This document shows positions 18,267 to 27,586 of a stretch of DNA of 64,000 nt, piece after piece. Below the pieces are notes generated by a model. It searched no databases. It had not been told where the DNA came from and saw only the letters and a list, made by a program, of their open reading frames with translations. Position 1 is the first letter of the stretch. Every line of letters starts with the position of its first letter. The translations under genes were made by a program, and so were the position numbers. Source of the stretch: Planctomycetales bacterium ZRK34. Lineage in GTDB: Bacteria > Planctomycetota > Phycisphaerae > Phycisphaerales > Zrk34. The DNA lies in NCBI GenBank assembly GCA_014873095.1, contig CP050848.1, positions 744,001 through 808,000 on the forward strand, given 5' to 3'.

Positions 18267-18313
18267 CCGGGGTATGATTGACTTAGAAGTTCAACCATGC
18301 ATTCCGAATCGCC

Positions 18314-18351
18314 CCCGTCTTACGAGTCGCGACCGTGAGACGGGTTTTTTT
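18314..18351 (+). terminator. Rho-independent terminator of dnaG-rpoD
   Basis: An 11-bp stem with one G-U pair (18314-18324 with 18334-18344), a nine-base loop, then seven T. About 75 bp beyond the rpoD stop. Confidence 0.85.
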
Positions 18352-18691
18352 ATGCGCTCGACTCACTTCGCTGAGTACAACCGCTTGCAGCGAACTGCGA
18401 GGCCTTCGAAATATGTGATCGAGCCATCGGCGCCGCTTATTGGGTTGCGTTCAGCGCCGGCGGTACGGTGGATCATGAATACTCCCTCATCCACCGTCGC
18501 CGTTCGCAGCCGTCGCGCCTTGTGGCCATGGCGAACCCTCAGAACAATACAATGCCTGTTATGCCGCATGTATCGGGCCATGCCGACGGTCTCGCCGTAC
18601 ATGGGGCCGGGGTCCGTCGAGTCGGCGCCTGGTGATCGCCGCCTGCTGATCGGCGGAAAAGTCGTTATCCTCCGCCGTCGAGGACGCTGAC
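18352..18691. other. Gap before the LysR-type gene, no clear gene
   Basis: Short open frames exist on both strands (about 80-140 codons) without recognisable families or good ribosome sites. I see nothing else supportable here. Confidence 0.4.
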
Positions 18692-19585
18692 ATGGAACTG
18701 CAACAGCTACGCGCTTTCATCGCCATCGCCGATACCGGTACGCTGACCTCCGCGTCGGCCAAGTTGTACGCTTCGCAGCCGGCCGTCAGCGCTCAGATCA
18801 AGGCGCTGGAGCAATCGCTTGGTGTCGACCTGTTCGTCCGCACGCCCAAAGGCATGACGCTGACGGAAGCTGGTGAGCGTCTGCTGCCCGAAGCCCGGGC
18901 GGTTCTGACGCGCGTCGGCTCGATGGAGCGCCTCGCCGGCGAATTGCTCACCGGTGTGGCCGGCACACTGACGCTCGGCATCAACAACGATCCGACGCAG
19001 CTGCGCATCGATCAGATCAGCGCCGGCCTGTTCGAGAAACATCCGCAGCTTCACCTGAGCCTCTGGCACGCGCCCACGGGTGATCAAATCACCGCGCTGC
19101 GCGACGGGCGCGTCGACGCTGGTTTCGCTGAAGGCCCCATCGCCGACCGATCGTTGTATCACACGCAGGTGTCGACCAATCGGTTGCACATCATCGCCCC
19201 CGCCGACTGGGCCGAGGACCTGGCCGATGCGGACTGGTCGAAGCTGCAGAATTATCCGTGGTGTTTTGTCTCGCCGCAGTGTTCGTACTTCGTGTTGATG
19301 CGGTCGATCTGTGAACGGCACGGGTTGACGCTCAAGCCGCGCTTCACATCCGACAACGACCTGGCGACGATCGAGATGGTGCGCGCCGGTCTGGCTTTGT
19401 CGATTGCTGATATCAGCCGGGCGGCGCCGATGGTCGAGTCGGGCGAGTTGTTCGTGTGGCCCCACTTCGAATTTGACCAGCCGGTGCATCTGTGCATGCT
19501 CAAGGAGCGCCGCCACGAACCGGCCCTTGACGCCCTGCTCAAGGTTGTTCGGCGCGTTTTCGATGTGCGTCTTGCCGGCGCGTGA
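18692..19585 (+). CDS. LysR-family transcriptional regulator
   Basis: A 297-residue DNA-binding regulator. The N-terminal winged helix-turn-helix is standard: MELQQLRAFIAIADTGTLT, then the recognition part ASQPAVSAQIKALEQSLGV and DLFVRTPKGMTLTEAGE. From residue about 90 the substrate-binding domain begins (GTLTLGINNDPTQLRIDQI), which senses a small co-inducer. GAGGA lies eight bases upstream of the ATG. The gene points toward, and nearly meets, the PVC cytochrome gene on the other strand, so the usual divergent target gene is not evident. Ligand unknown. Confidence 0.93.
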   Translation: MELQQLRAFIAIADTGTLTSASAKLYASQPAVSAQIKALEQSLGVDLFVRTPKGMTLTEAGERLLPEARAVLTRVGSMERLAGELLTGVAGTLTLGINNDPTQLRIDQISAGLFEKHPQLHLSLWHAPTGDQITALRDGRVDAGFAEGPIADRSLYHTQVSTNRLHIIAPADWAEDLADADWSKLQNYPWCFVSPQCSYFVLMRSICERHGLTLKPRFTSDNDLATIEMVRAGLALSIADISRAAPMVESGELFVWPHFEFDQPVHLCMLKERRHEPALDALLKVVRRVFDVRLAGA

Positions 19586-19591
19586 CTCGCA

Positions 19592-22024
19592 TTAACGCAA
19601 CTGCATCAGGTAGGCCAGCAGGTCGCGCAGTTCGTCGAGGGTCATCGTGTAGGCCAGACCGGGCGGCATCAGGGAGATGTCCATCAGCTTGCGGTCGGTG
19701 ATCTGGTCGATGGGAATCGTGAACGTCTGGCCGGCGGCGTCCATGAACGTCTGCGTTGATCGAACCCCCGGCAGCGGGAGCATGATGCCCATGTGGGTGG
19801 CGCCGTCTTTGGTGGTCAGCAACTCGGCGGTGAACTGCGGTGAAATCTCGCGGCTCGGCTGAAGAATCGATTCCAGCAACCACTGGCGAGACCCGCGCTG
19901 CCCCACCACGGAAAGGTCAGGCCCGATCTCGCCGCCGCGCCCTTCGATGCGGTGACACCGACTGCAGTCGGCCAGCTTCGGATTGAAGAACACGCGCCGG
20001 CCCACCGCCGGGTCGCCGCCTTCACCAACGTGTTTGAGCCACGCCGCCGCCTGATCCGTCGTCGGTTTGGATGCGATGTCCGGCGCGCCGGGGCGCACGG
20101 CACGTGTCGCTTCCGCTGCAACTTCCGCCGGCGCTTCAGCCGCAAGCTGACCCAGCAGCGGGCCGTACTTTTCAACATTCGCAGCCAGTCCCACGATAGC
20201 CTCGGCTCGAACGTCCTGCGGCATCGCGCCGTCGGAGGCGATGGTCCACAACAGCTCGAACCGCTCGGGGTCAGACTTCGCCGCCAGCGTGCGGACAGCT
20301 TCCAGTTGCAGCGCGTGATCGCCGTCTTCAATGAACTGCCGAAGCAGGTCGAGCGTCAGCGCGGAGTAATCCGGCTCGACGGCCCGCAACGCCATGGCCC
20401 GCATCTTGTCACTGGCCTTGGCATCGTGCAGTTTGTCGGCGACGTAATGGGCGATCGTCGCGCCCTTGCCGTCGACCTTGCCCTCGTCGAGCCACTCGAG
20501 TGCCGCCAGCGCGCCGGCGAACAGGCGCGGCGACATCACACGATCATCGTTGAGCGCTTCGAGCAGATTCGGACGCAGTTCCGTCAAGCGTTCATCCGCC
20601 AGCCATCGCACCGCCGTGAGTCGATCCTCAACGGAATCAGACTTCAGCGCCGCGGGGATCACCGCCTTCGGGTCCATCCCCGCCAGGCGTTGGGCCTGCA
20701 CGCGCGGCGGGTTTTTCAGATGTGACAACCCGAGCATCGCCGCCTGCCGGATGAAGGGATCGCGGTCGTCGGCCGCCTGCATCAGCTGTTGACGATCGGT
20801 GGATTGTCGCAGTTTCTCGGCACGTTTTTCGGCTTCAGTCAGCGGGACAAAATCCGGGGCTGTGACGAAATGTACTTCCGTGTCGCTGGACAGTCGCCAG
20901 ATGCGGCCCTTGCCGTGCAGCTTGTAATTGCGATCGACCCAGTCGGCGAAGTACACCGAGCCATCGGGTGCGATAGCCATGCCGGTCGGTCGAAACATCT
21001 CGCCGCCGTCGACGAGCGTGGTCATCTTTGCCGTGAAGCTCGCGCCGCGCGGAATCAGCTTGTAGGCTTCGACGCGGTGGTCGCCCCACGAGGTGACAAA
21101 AAGATTGCCCAGCAGGTCGGCGGGCATGCGGTTGCGGTTGTAATAAACCATGCCGGTCGGGGCCTCGCCGGTGCCGGAGGTCATGCCGAGCGTGTCGGGC
21201 AGTTCGCCGTCCCACGCCTGCAGCGGGTGAAGCCCCGAGCGACCGTATCGGAAAGCGAAACCGTAGTCCGCGCCTTCGACAACGTGAATGAGTCGCGATG
21301 GTGGGCGCGAGTCCGGATCGTTGTCGATCATGAACAACCGCCCATGTGATGCGAAGGCCACATCGAAGGCGTTCCAGAATCCCGTCGCGAAAGTCGTCAG
21401 GTTTTTACCGTCTGAATCGAGGCGGTAGATGATGCCGCCGACGCCGTCGGCATGGATCGACTTGCCGTCGGAGCCCGTGATCGTGTACGACTCGCCGAGG
21501 TTTTCGCCGGTACCCAGGTACAGCCGGCCCTGCTCGTCGAAGATGATGCCGCTGAGCCCGTTGTGCGGGTACCAGCCTTTGGTGTCCATCTTCACCAGAT
21601 CGACGCGCTGGTCGGCCTTGCCGTCGCCATCGGTGTCGCGCAGCTTGAACAGCTCCGAGCGCGTGGTCACGTAAACGAACCCATCAGGCCCGAGTTCCAG
21701 GCCCATGGTCAGATCGCTCTGATCATAAAACGAGGTGAAGCGATCCGCCTTGCCGTCGCCATCGGTGTCTTCGACCACGCGGATGCGATCGTGCGGCGGG
21801 CCCTGGTAATCATCCGGCCGAAAGTGCGTGTGCGACTCGACGACGAGCAACCGGCCCTTTTCGTCGAAAGTCATCGCGACCGGCGTCACGATGTCGGGGT
21901 TCTCCGCGAACTTGGTCAGCGCCAGATCATCCCGCGTCGCATGAGCCGCCTCATCAGCGCGCGCCGAAACCATCGCCGCGCTCATCAGCACCGCGCCCGC
22001 CACTAGAACGAGTGATTTATGCAT
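19592..22024 (-). CDS. PVC-type CxxCH heme-binding protein with beta-propeller
   Basis: An exported protein of 810 residues with a signal peptide (cut after ARA, about residue 23). Residues 30-400 form a beta-propeller with repeats such as VVEDTDGDGKADRFT and LRDTDGDGKADQRVD. Residues about 410-650 look like HEAT-type helical repeats. Then a single cytochrome c motif, CSRCH in KLADCSRCHRIEGRGGEIGP, lies near residue 690, ending with a DELRDLLAYLMQLR tail. This order matches the planctomycete membrane-bound dehydrogenase / 'heme-binding domain, PVC type' family, whose substrates are mostly unknown. Its start overlaps the end of the small membrane protein gene upstream by eight bases, suggesting coupled translation. 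Confidence 0.9.
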   Translation of the reverse strand: MHKSLVLVAGAVLMSAAMVSARADEAAHATRDDLALTKFAENPDIVTPVAMTFDEKGRLLVVESHTHFRPDDYQGPPHDRIRVVEDTDGDGKADRFTSFYDQSDLTMGLELGPDGFVYVTTRSELFKLRDTDGDGKADQRVDLVKMDTKGWYPHNGLSGIIFDEQGRLYLGTGENLGESYTITGSDGKSIHADGVGGIIYRLDSDGKNLTTFATGFWNAFDVAFASHGRLFMIDNDPDSRPPSRLIHVVEGADYGFAFRYGRSGLHPLQAWDGELPDTLGMTSGTGEAPTGMVYYNRNRMPADLLGNLFVTSWGDHRVEAYKLIPRGASFTAKMTTLVDGGEMFRPTGMAIAPDGSVYFADWVDRNYKLHGKGRIWRLSSDTEVHFVTAPDFVPLTEAEKRAEKLRQSTDRQQLMQAADDRDPFIRQAAMLGLSHLKNPPRVQAQRLAGMDPKAVIPAALKSDSVEDRLTAVRWLADERLTELRPNLLEALNDDRVMSPRLFAGALAALEWLDEGKVDGKGATIAHYVADKLHDAKASDKMRAMALRAVEPDYSALTLDLLRQFIEDGDHALQLEAVRTLAAKSDPERFELLWTIASDGAMPQDVRAEAIVGLAANVEKYGPLLGQLAAEAPAEVAAEATRAVRPGAPDIASKPTTDQAAAWLKHVGEGGDPAVGRRVFFNPKLADCSRCHRIEGRGGEIGPDLSVVGQRGSRQWLLESILQPSREISPQFTAELLTTKDGATHMGIMLPLPGVRSTQTFMDAAGQTFTIPIDQITDRKLMDISLMPPGLAYTMTLDELRDLLAYLMQLR

Positions 22025-22454
22025 TCGTGTGTTCCCGAGAGGAGAGGTCGTCGTCGATGAGTTTCAACGAAAGATCGTAATACTCGATTGCAAGACGCAC
22101 CGTTCGGGTAGCTTTTCCCGTCAGCATACGATAGGCCGAGAGACTACAAGCAATTACACCGGAGATGGCCCCTGCTAAGGAAAAACCCAATGTCATACCA
22201 GCAACAAGACCGAAGTGCATTTGAGTCTCGATGAGTTCTCTCTCCTCCATACTATTTGCAAATTCATTCTGCATTTCTTGAAAGCGATTGATCAGAACGA
22301 AAAAACCAATCACACACAGGATCTGAAGAATCGCAAAACCCGCCATCATGTATCCAGCGAACTTGGACTGTTGCTGCGACTTGCGAAGCTTCTCGATGTA
22401 CTGCTCGTCCGACAGCGATGAGCGAGTCAGAGGAAGCCCAAGGAAGGTGCGCAT
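22017..22454 (-). CDS. Small two-helix membrane protein, unknown function
   Basis: A 145-residue protein I do not recognise. It starts at ATG 22454 with GGGGAA upstream; the open frame runs about 360 bp further back but is low-complexity Ser/Pro/Thr junk there. Visible: a charged N-terminal segment (SDEQYIEKLRKSQQQSKF), two hydrophobic helices (about residues 31-55 and 80-107), a Glu/Gln/Met-rich segment between them (FQEMQNEFANSMEERELIE) that may form a coiled coil, and an acidic C-terminus. It overlaps the PVC cytochrome gene by eight bases and is probably in its operon. Confidence 0.7.
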   Translation of the reverse strand: MRTFLGLPLTRSSLSDEQYIEKLRKSQQQSKFAGYMMAGFAILQILCVIGFFVLINRFQEMQNEFANSMEERELIETQMHFGLVAGMTLGFSLAGAISGVIACSLSAYRMLTGKATRTVRLAIEYYDLSLKLIDDDLSSREHTNA

Positions 22455-22526
22455 GCGGTGTTCCCCGTGAAATGGATATCGTCGATGGAAGTCGAATTCC
22501 GATGATAACCGACGATGGGTGCAAGG

Positions 22527-22577
22527 CCATAGCCGGGCCGCTACGCGGCCCTGGACCGGGGCCGCGTAGCGGCCCGG
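22527..22577. repeat. REP-like paired hairpins 3' of dnaN
   Basis: Two hairpins in inverted order: GGGCCGC-TAC-GCGGCCC and GGGCCGC-GTA-GCGGCCC. Together they make a 19-bp perfect inverted repeat (22533-22551 with 22559-22577) with a seven-base spacer. The left 25 bases (22527-22551) are the exact reverse complement of 23826-23850 on the other side of dnaN. It may also stop dnaN transcription, but no T-tract follows. Confidence 0.7.
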
Positions 22578-22611
22578 GTGGTGGGGTTGCGTTACGTCAC
22601 GAGCACTCAGA

Positions 22612-23712
22612 TCAACCCAGGCTGACGGGCATGACGACGTAGGTGAAGTCGGCGCCGACCTTGATGGTGCCCGGCTTGTTCGAGGCTTTGAGTTCGATGG
22701 CGACCTGCTCGGCGTCGGCGACCTTGAGCACGTCGACGATGAACTGCGGGTTGAACCCGATTTCGACGGGGTCGCCGCTGTATGACTCGGCGGGCACGCT
22801 GACCTCGGCTTCACCCATTTCCGGGGCGCGACTGGAGAGGTTCAAACCTTCGGACGAGAACGCAAACTTCACGCCCTTGGACTCTTCGTTGGTCAGCAGC
22901 GCGGCGCGGCGAACGCCCGAAGCCAGAACGTCGGTCTTGAAGGACGCCTTGCGGTCGTGCTCCTTGGGGATGACGTCCTTGTAAGGCGGGAAGGACCCCT
23001 CGACGAGATTGGTCGTCAGCGTGGCGCGGTCGGTGGCGAAGTGGGCCTGGTTGTCGGCGATCTGCACCCGCACGCCTTCGGAGGGATCATCCAGCAGGCG
23101 GAGCAGCAGATTCAGGGCCTTGGTCGGCACGATGCAGCCGGCGCCATCGCCCTTGGCTTCACCGCATGCGCCTCTGGCCAGGGCGAGGCGGCGGCCGTCG
23201 GTGGCGACCATGGTCATCTTCTTGCCATCGCGTTCCATCAGCACGCCGTTGATGGCGTAGCGGCTGGTCTCACGAGCGGTGGCGAAGATGGTTTTCTGGA
23301 TGAGGTCGCCGAGCACACCGGCCTTGACCTCGTAGTCGGCATCGCCTTCGAAGACCCCGACGGCGGGGAACTCGGCGGCGGCGTGACCGTAGATTTTGAA
23401 GTGGGAGTCGGCCCCGCGGATGTGGGCGGCTTCGTCCTCGGTTTCGATCGTGATGGTCGGGTCGGCGGACTCACGAACGATCGCCGTCAGCTTGTCGGCG
23501 GGAATAACAACCGCCCCATCGTCCTGCACCTCGACCTGCTCGATGGCCAGGTGGATGCCGACTTCCAGGTCCGTGGCGGACAGCTTCAGCGAGCCGTCAC
23601 CGGCTTCGAGCTTGACGCAAAGCAGCACGGGCTTGGGCGTCCGGCTGACGATGACCCCGCTGACCAGGTTCAGCGCCTCGACAAGCACCCCACGATCGCA
23701 AATCACTTTCAT
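22612..23712 (-). CDS. dnaN: DNA polymerase III sliding clamp (beta subunit)
   Basis: The ring-shaped processivity clamp of the replicase, 366 residues, with the expected three similar domains. The start MKVICDRGVLVEALNLVSGV and the later FPAVGVFEGDADYEV, FATARETSRYAINGVLMERD, MVATDGRRLALARG and the C-terminal YVVMPV are family landmarks. The start is ATG 23712, with AAGGAAGGA ideally placed; the upstream extension of the frame is rejected. The gene is not beside dnaA or recF here; it stands alone between copies of a hairpin repeat. Confidence 0.96.
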   Translation of the reverse strand: MKVICDRGVLVEALNLVSGVIVSRTPKPVLLCVKLEAGDGSLKLSATDLEVGIHLAIEQVEVQDDGAVVIPADKLTAIVRESADPTITIETEDEAAHIRGADSHFKIYGHAAAEFPAVGVFEGDADYEVKAGVLGDLIQKTIFATARETSRYAINGVLMERDGKKMTMVATDGRRLALARGACGEAKGDGAGCIVPTKALNLLLRLLDDPSEGVRVQIADNQAHFATDRATLTTNLVEGSFPPYKDVIPKEHDRKASFKTDVLASGVRRAALLTNEESKGVKFAFSSEGLNLSSRAPEMGEAEVSVPAESYSGDPVEIGFNPQFIVDVLKVADAEQVAIELKASNKPGTIKVGADFTYVVMPVSLG

Positions 23713-23789
23713 AATCGGTCCTTCCTTCAAATAGCAGCCACATAAGTTACCACGGCCCGCCGGATGCGACAAATGCGTGACTTGGACAA

Positions 23790-23850
23790 CCGGGCCGCTG
23801 CGCGGGGCTGACTTTGCGGGCACCGGGGCCGCGTAGCGGCCCGGCTATGG
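23790..23850. repeat. REP-like paired hairpins 5' of dnaN
   Basis: The right half (23826-23850) holds GGGCCGC-GTA-GCGGCCC and matches the repeat at 22527-22551 exactly in inverted orientation over 25 bases. The left half (from 23790, CCGGGCCGCTGCGCGGGGC) is a degenerate copy. It lies upstream of the dnaN start at 23712, in the region where its promoter should be. Confidence 0.6.
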
Positions 23851-23944
23851 GGGTTAGAACAAATGCCCGTTTTCAATTTTTTCGCTGAATGTGTGTCCTA
23901 ATCGCCGCGGGCTGTGTAATACATCATTGGAGGCGTTGCATTTC

Positions 23945-24460
23945 ATGCCGATTGACCAACCCACCATCGTCCGAACGCTGATCCGCGACCGTGCGCGGCT
24001 GCTGGCGTATATCTGGTCGATTGTCCACGACGGGCACATCGCCGAGGACGTGCTGCAGGATGTCAGCGTGCTGGCGGTGGAAAAACGGGCGGAAATCGAG
24101 TCGGCCGAGGTGTTGCCGGCCTGGCTGCGGACAGCGGCGAGGCACCGGGCGATGTACGCCCTGCGTCAGGCGAACCGGGCTCCGATGTCGCTTGATCAGC
24201 ATGTGCTGGACCTGCTGGAAGGCGAGTGGTCTCAGCGAGATGCGCTGCCGACGAACCGGCTGATGGACGCCCTGCGGACCTGTCTGAGCAAGCTTTCGCC
24301 CAAGACGCGCCAGATCGTGGACATGCGTTACGGGCAGGCGCTGGGCTCCCAGCAGATCGCCAATCGTCTGGGCCGAAGCCTGGCCGCGGTTTACAAGACC
24401 ACCACACGGGCACACAGCGCCCTGGCGGATTGCGTCCGTCAACAGATGCAGCATGACTGA
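23945..24460 (+). CDS. ECF-type sigma factor, Rhodopirellula/Verrucomicrobium family (cassette A)
   Basis: A 171-residue alternative sigma factor. Region 2 is RDRARLLAYIWSIVHDGHIA followed by EDVLQDVSVLA, and region 4 is LSPKTRQIVDMRYGQALGSQ with a helix-turn-helix IANRLGRSLAAVYKTTTRAH. GGAGG lies 11 bases before ATG 23945; an upstream in-frame start adds a tail lacking family resemblance. Its stop overlaps the start of the FecR gene by eight bases (ATGACTGA). It is a close relative of the sigma factor of cassette C (RDRA.L.AYIWSIV.D.H.AEDVLQ in both). Its target promoters are probably those of its own cassette, which is inference. Confidence 0.9.
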   Translation: MPIDQPTIVRTLIRDRARLLAYIWSIVHDGHIAEDVLQDVSVLAVEKRAEIESAEVLPAWLRTAARHRAMYALRQANRAPMSLDQHVLDLLEGEWSQRDALPTNRLMDALRTCLSKLSPKTRQIVDMRYGQALGSQQIANRLGRSLAAVYKTTTRAHSALADCVRQQMQHD

Positions 24461-26003
24461 GACGACCAGCCACATGCCGACCGACGATCTGATCGTCCGC
24501 TACCTCGAAGGCGTCGCAGATGCCGATGAGCTGGGTGCGCTGAATCGCCGACTGGCGGATGATTCAGCGGCGCGGAGCCGCTTCGTTGAAGTGGCCCTGC
24601 ATGAACGCTGCCTGGCGGAACTGCTGCCGGCCGAACAAAGCCATGCCGTCCATGAAACGAATGCACGCAGCTTGAAGTTTGACATGCGTCGATGGGTCGG
24701 CATCGCGGCGATGGTCGTGCTGGCAGTGACGGCATGGATTGTTCTGTCGATCAATTCTTCGACACCGCAATCCGAAGACCACGCGGATGATTCACAAAGC
24801 GTCGCGCTGGTGACCAATCTCGACCACGCGGTTTTCACCGGGGCGACCGAGCCGATGAAGCTCGGGTCCGAACTGCATCCGGGTACGCTGAAACTGAGTT
24901 CGGGGACGGCTCAGTTGATGTTCAAGTCCGGCGCGGTCGTCGACCTGACCGGTCCATGCGAATTTTCGATGGTCGGACCCAACCGGGGTTTCCTCAAGCG
25001 CGGCACGCTCAGCGCGTATGTTGAGCCCCGGGCGCACGGGTTCACTGTCGAAGGGCCGCACGGCGTGCGGGCGGTGGACCTGGGGACGCAATTTGTGATG
25101 AGCGTCAGCGAGTTGGGACTGACGACGGTGCAGACGCAGATCGGTTGCGTTCGGCTTGAACGTGACGGCGGATCGATCGAACTGCCGGCGGGTCTGGCCG
25201 GGGCGGCAGATCCGACCACCGGCCGCCTGGGGTTGATCGGCTTCGAAGTTCAGCCGCTGGTTGCGGTTGATCGTCGCACGCTGCTGGAAAACAGTATGAC
25301 TGATGATTATGGCGAATTTGCCTTCCCGCTGGGCAATTCGTTTTTTCCGATGATGGATCGCAAACTGGTGCGGCGCGTGACCGGCTCGATCATTGACCCC
25401 AAAGGCGGCGCGGTGCAGCTTACGACCGAAGAGGGATTTCAACGCATCGCGGGACAGTTTCAGACCGTGGACCTGACCCGCACGGGCGCGACGCTGCGGG
25501 CTCAGATGCGCGTGTATGTCGACGCCGCGACGATGCACACGCTCGATCCACACACCATCGGCTTCCGCCTGGGTCTGTACAACGATGCCGACCCCAGCAC
25601 ACTCCAGGACGACCACGGCTACCGCCTGGACCTCCGCCTCAAAGATACGGACATCAATCCGCTGAGTTGGCTGCGGCGCGAGCCGGCTGGTGATGTGCCG
25701 CTCGGCGGCAGCGTATTCGGCGAGGTGCTGACCGGACCGGTCAAGACCCGGGTCGTCGACGGGCAGCCCCACCGCATCGCGATACAGATTCAGCGCATCG
25801 ACCAGGGTGTTCGCACGATCGGCCTGCTCGACGACCGCATCGTGTTGGATCATGTCGATCCGATCGATGTCGCCTACACCCGATTCAACCGCATCATTTT
25901 CGGCACCGGCCGCGTGACCGGTACGTTTTTGATTGACGATGTGTCGGTCAGCGTCCTGCAGCCGAACGCATTGGAAAAGCTGAATAAACATTCGTCTGAG
26001 TGA
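24453..26003 (+). CDS. FecR-like anti-sigma/sensor with C-terminal jelly-roll domain (cassette A)
   Basis: A membrane protein of 516 residues. An N-terminal cytoplasmic anti-sigma-like segment (DDLIVRYLEGVADADELGAL) is followed by one membrane helix (about 73-93) and a FecR domain with the motif VVDLTGPCEFSMVGPNRG and later VDLGTQFVMSV. The C-terminal domain (about 285-505) contains EEGFQRIAGQFQTVDL, IGFRLGLYND and FLIDDVSVSVL. That last domain resembles the repeated domain of the two exported proteins encoded downstream. In known FecR systems the periplasmic part receives a signal and the inner part controls the partner sigma factor. It is coupled to the sigma gene by an eight-base overlap. 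Confidence 0.85.
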   Translation: MTETTSHMPTDDLIVRYLEGVADADELGALNRRLADDSAARSRFVEVALHERCLAELLPAEQSHAVHETNARSLKFDMRRWVGIAAMVVLAVTAWIVLSINSSTPQSEDHADDSQSVALVTNLDHAVFTGATEPMKLGSELHPGTLKLSSGTAQLMFKSGAVVDLTGPCEFSMVGPNRGFLKRGTLSAYVEPRAHGFTVEGPHGVRAVDLGTQFVMSVSELGLTTVQTQIGCVRLERDGGSIELPAGLAGAADPTTGRLGLIGFEVQPLVAVDRRTLLENSMTDDYGEFAFPLGNSFFPMMDRKLVRRVTGSIIDPKGGAVQLTTEEGFQRIAGQFQTVDLTRTGATLRAQMRVYVDAATMHTLDPHTIGFRLGLYNDADPSTLQDDHGYRLDLRLKDTDINPLSWLRREPAGDVPLGGSVFGEVLTGPVKTRVVDGQPHRIAIQIQRIDQGVRTIGLLDDRIVLDHVDPIDVAYTRFNRIIFGTGRVTGTFLIDDVSVSVLQPNALEKLNKHSSE

Positions 26004-26017
26004 TTCGGAGAATTGAC

Positions 26018-27544
26018 ATGAGTACGAGAATGCAGAGCCAATCGAAATTCCACCACGCCGCGTGGTACGCATGCGTTCTGATGGCTGCATTGTGCTGCAC
26101 ATCCGCCGCAATCGGTGAGACAATCATCGAAGACACGTTTGCCGACGGCGGTGTCACCGACGGGGCCGACCCGCTGGACGTGTCCTGGACCAGCCTCAGC
26201 AACGCAACGACTACGGTGGTCAATGATGCGGTCATTGGTGACGGCAACGCGCTACAGGCCACGTCGACAGGCGCCTTTTCGCGCGTCGCAGCCGATGTCA
26301 GTCCGATCACGCTGAGTAAAAATCGTGAGAAGATCAAAATCGAATTCGATCTGCACCCGACGGTTCTGCTGAACGCGGGCGACGGCATTCGCTTCGGCCT
26401 GCGTAACTCAAGCCTCAACGGCGGCGGTCTGTACGACGGCTACTATGCACGTTACGACACCGGCACGCAGGACAACGTCGACCTCATGGCCGACGCAAAC
26501 ACCACGTTCGGCGGCGGCACCCAGGAGTCGGTGAGCACCGATGACAACGCCAGCCCGCTCAGCGACACCGGCGCCCACCACGCGGTGTTCAGCGTGCAGC
26601 TGACCGACAGCGGGCGCGTCGACTTGCGATCCCGCATGGACACCCACGTCGTCAGCGGTGTGCATACCTCCGGGATCAACACGACCTTCAACCAGATCGG
26701 TTTCCAGACCGGCGGCACCTCCGGCCAGAGCTTCAATTTCGACAACTACCGCATCACACGCTGGACCAATCGCTTTGACGACACCTTCGACGTCGGCTCC
26801 CCGGCGACGCGCGGCAACGAAGCGGCCGATCCGAACGACACCCAATGGTACCGCAGCAACACCTCCGATGTTCTCTCGGTCGTCAGCGACGACGGCGCCG
26901 GACAGATCGGATCCAACGATGCGCTTTCCGTGGACAACACCGGAACGTTTCGGCGTCTGATCACCAACTTCAACACCGCTTCCCTGGAGCAGGTCGGCCA
27001 TGCCGTCGAGCTGAGCTTTGATGTGCGTCTGCAGGCTGAGCCCACCGTTAACACCGGCGGCGCTTTCCGCTTCGGGCTGTTTAACAGTCACGGCACACTG
27101 TACAACACGGATGCTGACAACAACATGGACAACGACGACGACGGCTACCACGTACAGCTTGCCGCCGGTTCGGGCTCGGGTTTCCTGGTACAGGAATTCG
27201 TCGGCGACGGAAGCATCCTCGGCGGCGGCACGGCCAACCAGACGATCGACACCACCTCGTTCTCCCTGGCCGATGCGCTGCCGCACTATGTGGTGTTGCG
27301 CCTGACGCGGGTATTGACGGGCATGCAGGCGGAGTTGTGGGTTGACGGCGAGCTCCAAGCCAGCGGGATCGACACAGACGGCTACTTCACCACCTTCAAT
27401 GAAGTGGCCTTCGGCACGGGCAATCTTGAATTGGACTATCTGCTGGACAACGTCGTCGTGGATGTGCTGATCCCGACGCCCGCAGCCTTACCGGCAGGAC
27501 TGGCGCTGCTCGGCCTGGTCGCCGCGCGCCGCCGCATCGTATGA
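26018..27544 (+). CDS. Exported two-domain protein with PTPAALPAG sorting signal (cassette A)
   Basis: A 508-residue exported protein with a signal peptide (cut near AIGE). The mature part is two copies of a domain of about 230 residues: copy one starts IIEDTFADGGVTDGADP and holds GIRFGLRNSS; copy two starts RFDDTFDVGSPATRGNEAAD and holds AFRFGLFNSHG. Each copy ends in a FDNYRITR or LDNVVVDV strand. The C-terminus is a PEP-CTERM-like signal: PTPAALPAGLALLGLVAARR with a basic tail. The fold is probably a concanavalin/LamG-like jelly roll, so carbohydrate binding is possible but unproven. CGGAG precedes ATG 26018. Confidence 0.8.
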   Translation: MSTRMQSQSKFHHAAWYACVLMAALCCTSAAIGETIIEDTFADGGVTDGADPLDVSWTSLSNATTTVVNDAVIGDGNALQATSTGAFSRVAADVSPITLSKNREKIKIEFDLHPTVLLNAGDGIRFGLRNSSLNGGGLYDGYYARYDTGTQDNVDLMADANTTFGGGTQESVSTDDNASPLSDTGAHHAVFSVQLTDSGRVDLRSRMDTHVVSGVHTSGINTTFNQIGFQTGGTSGQSFNFDNYRITRWTNRFDDTFDVGSPATRGNEAADPNDTQWYRSNTSDVLSVVSDDGAGQIGSNDALSVDNTGTFRRLITNFNTASLEQVGHAVELSFDVRLQAEPTVNTGGAFRFGLFNSHGTLYNTDADNNMDNDDDGYHVQLAAGSGSGFLVQEFVGDGSILGGGTANQTIDTTSFSLADALPHYVVLRLTRVLTGMQAELWVDGELQASGIDTDGYFTTFNEVAFGTGNLELDYLLDNVVVDVLIPTPAALPAGLALLGLVAARRRIV

Positions 27545-27586
27545 ACATGAGAATTGGAACTGCTTTTTGAACCTGGAGAATGGACC

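Noticed and set aside
18274..18690. 138-codon frame before the LysR gene
   Set aside because: It runs across the rpoD terminator and has no recognisable features.
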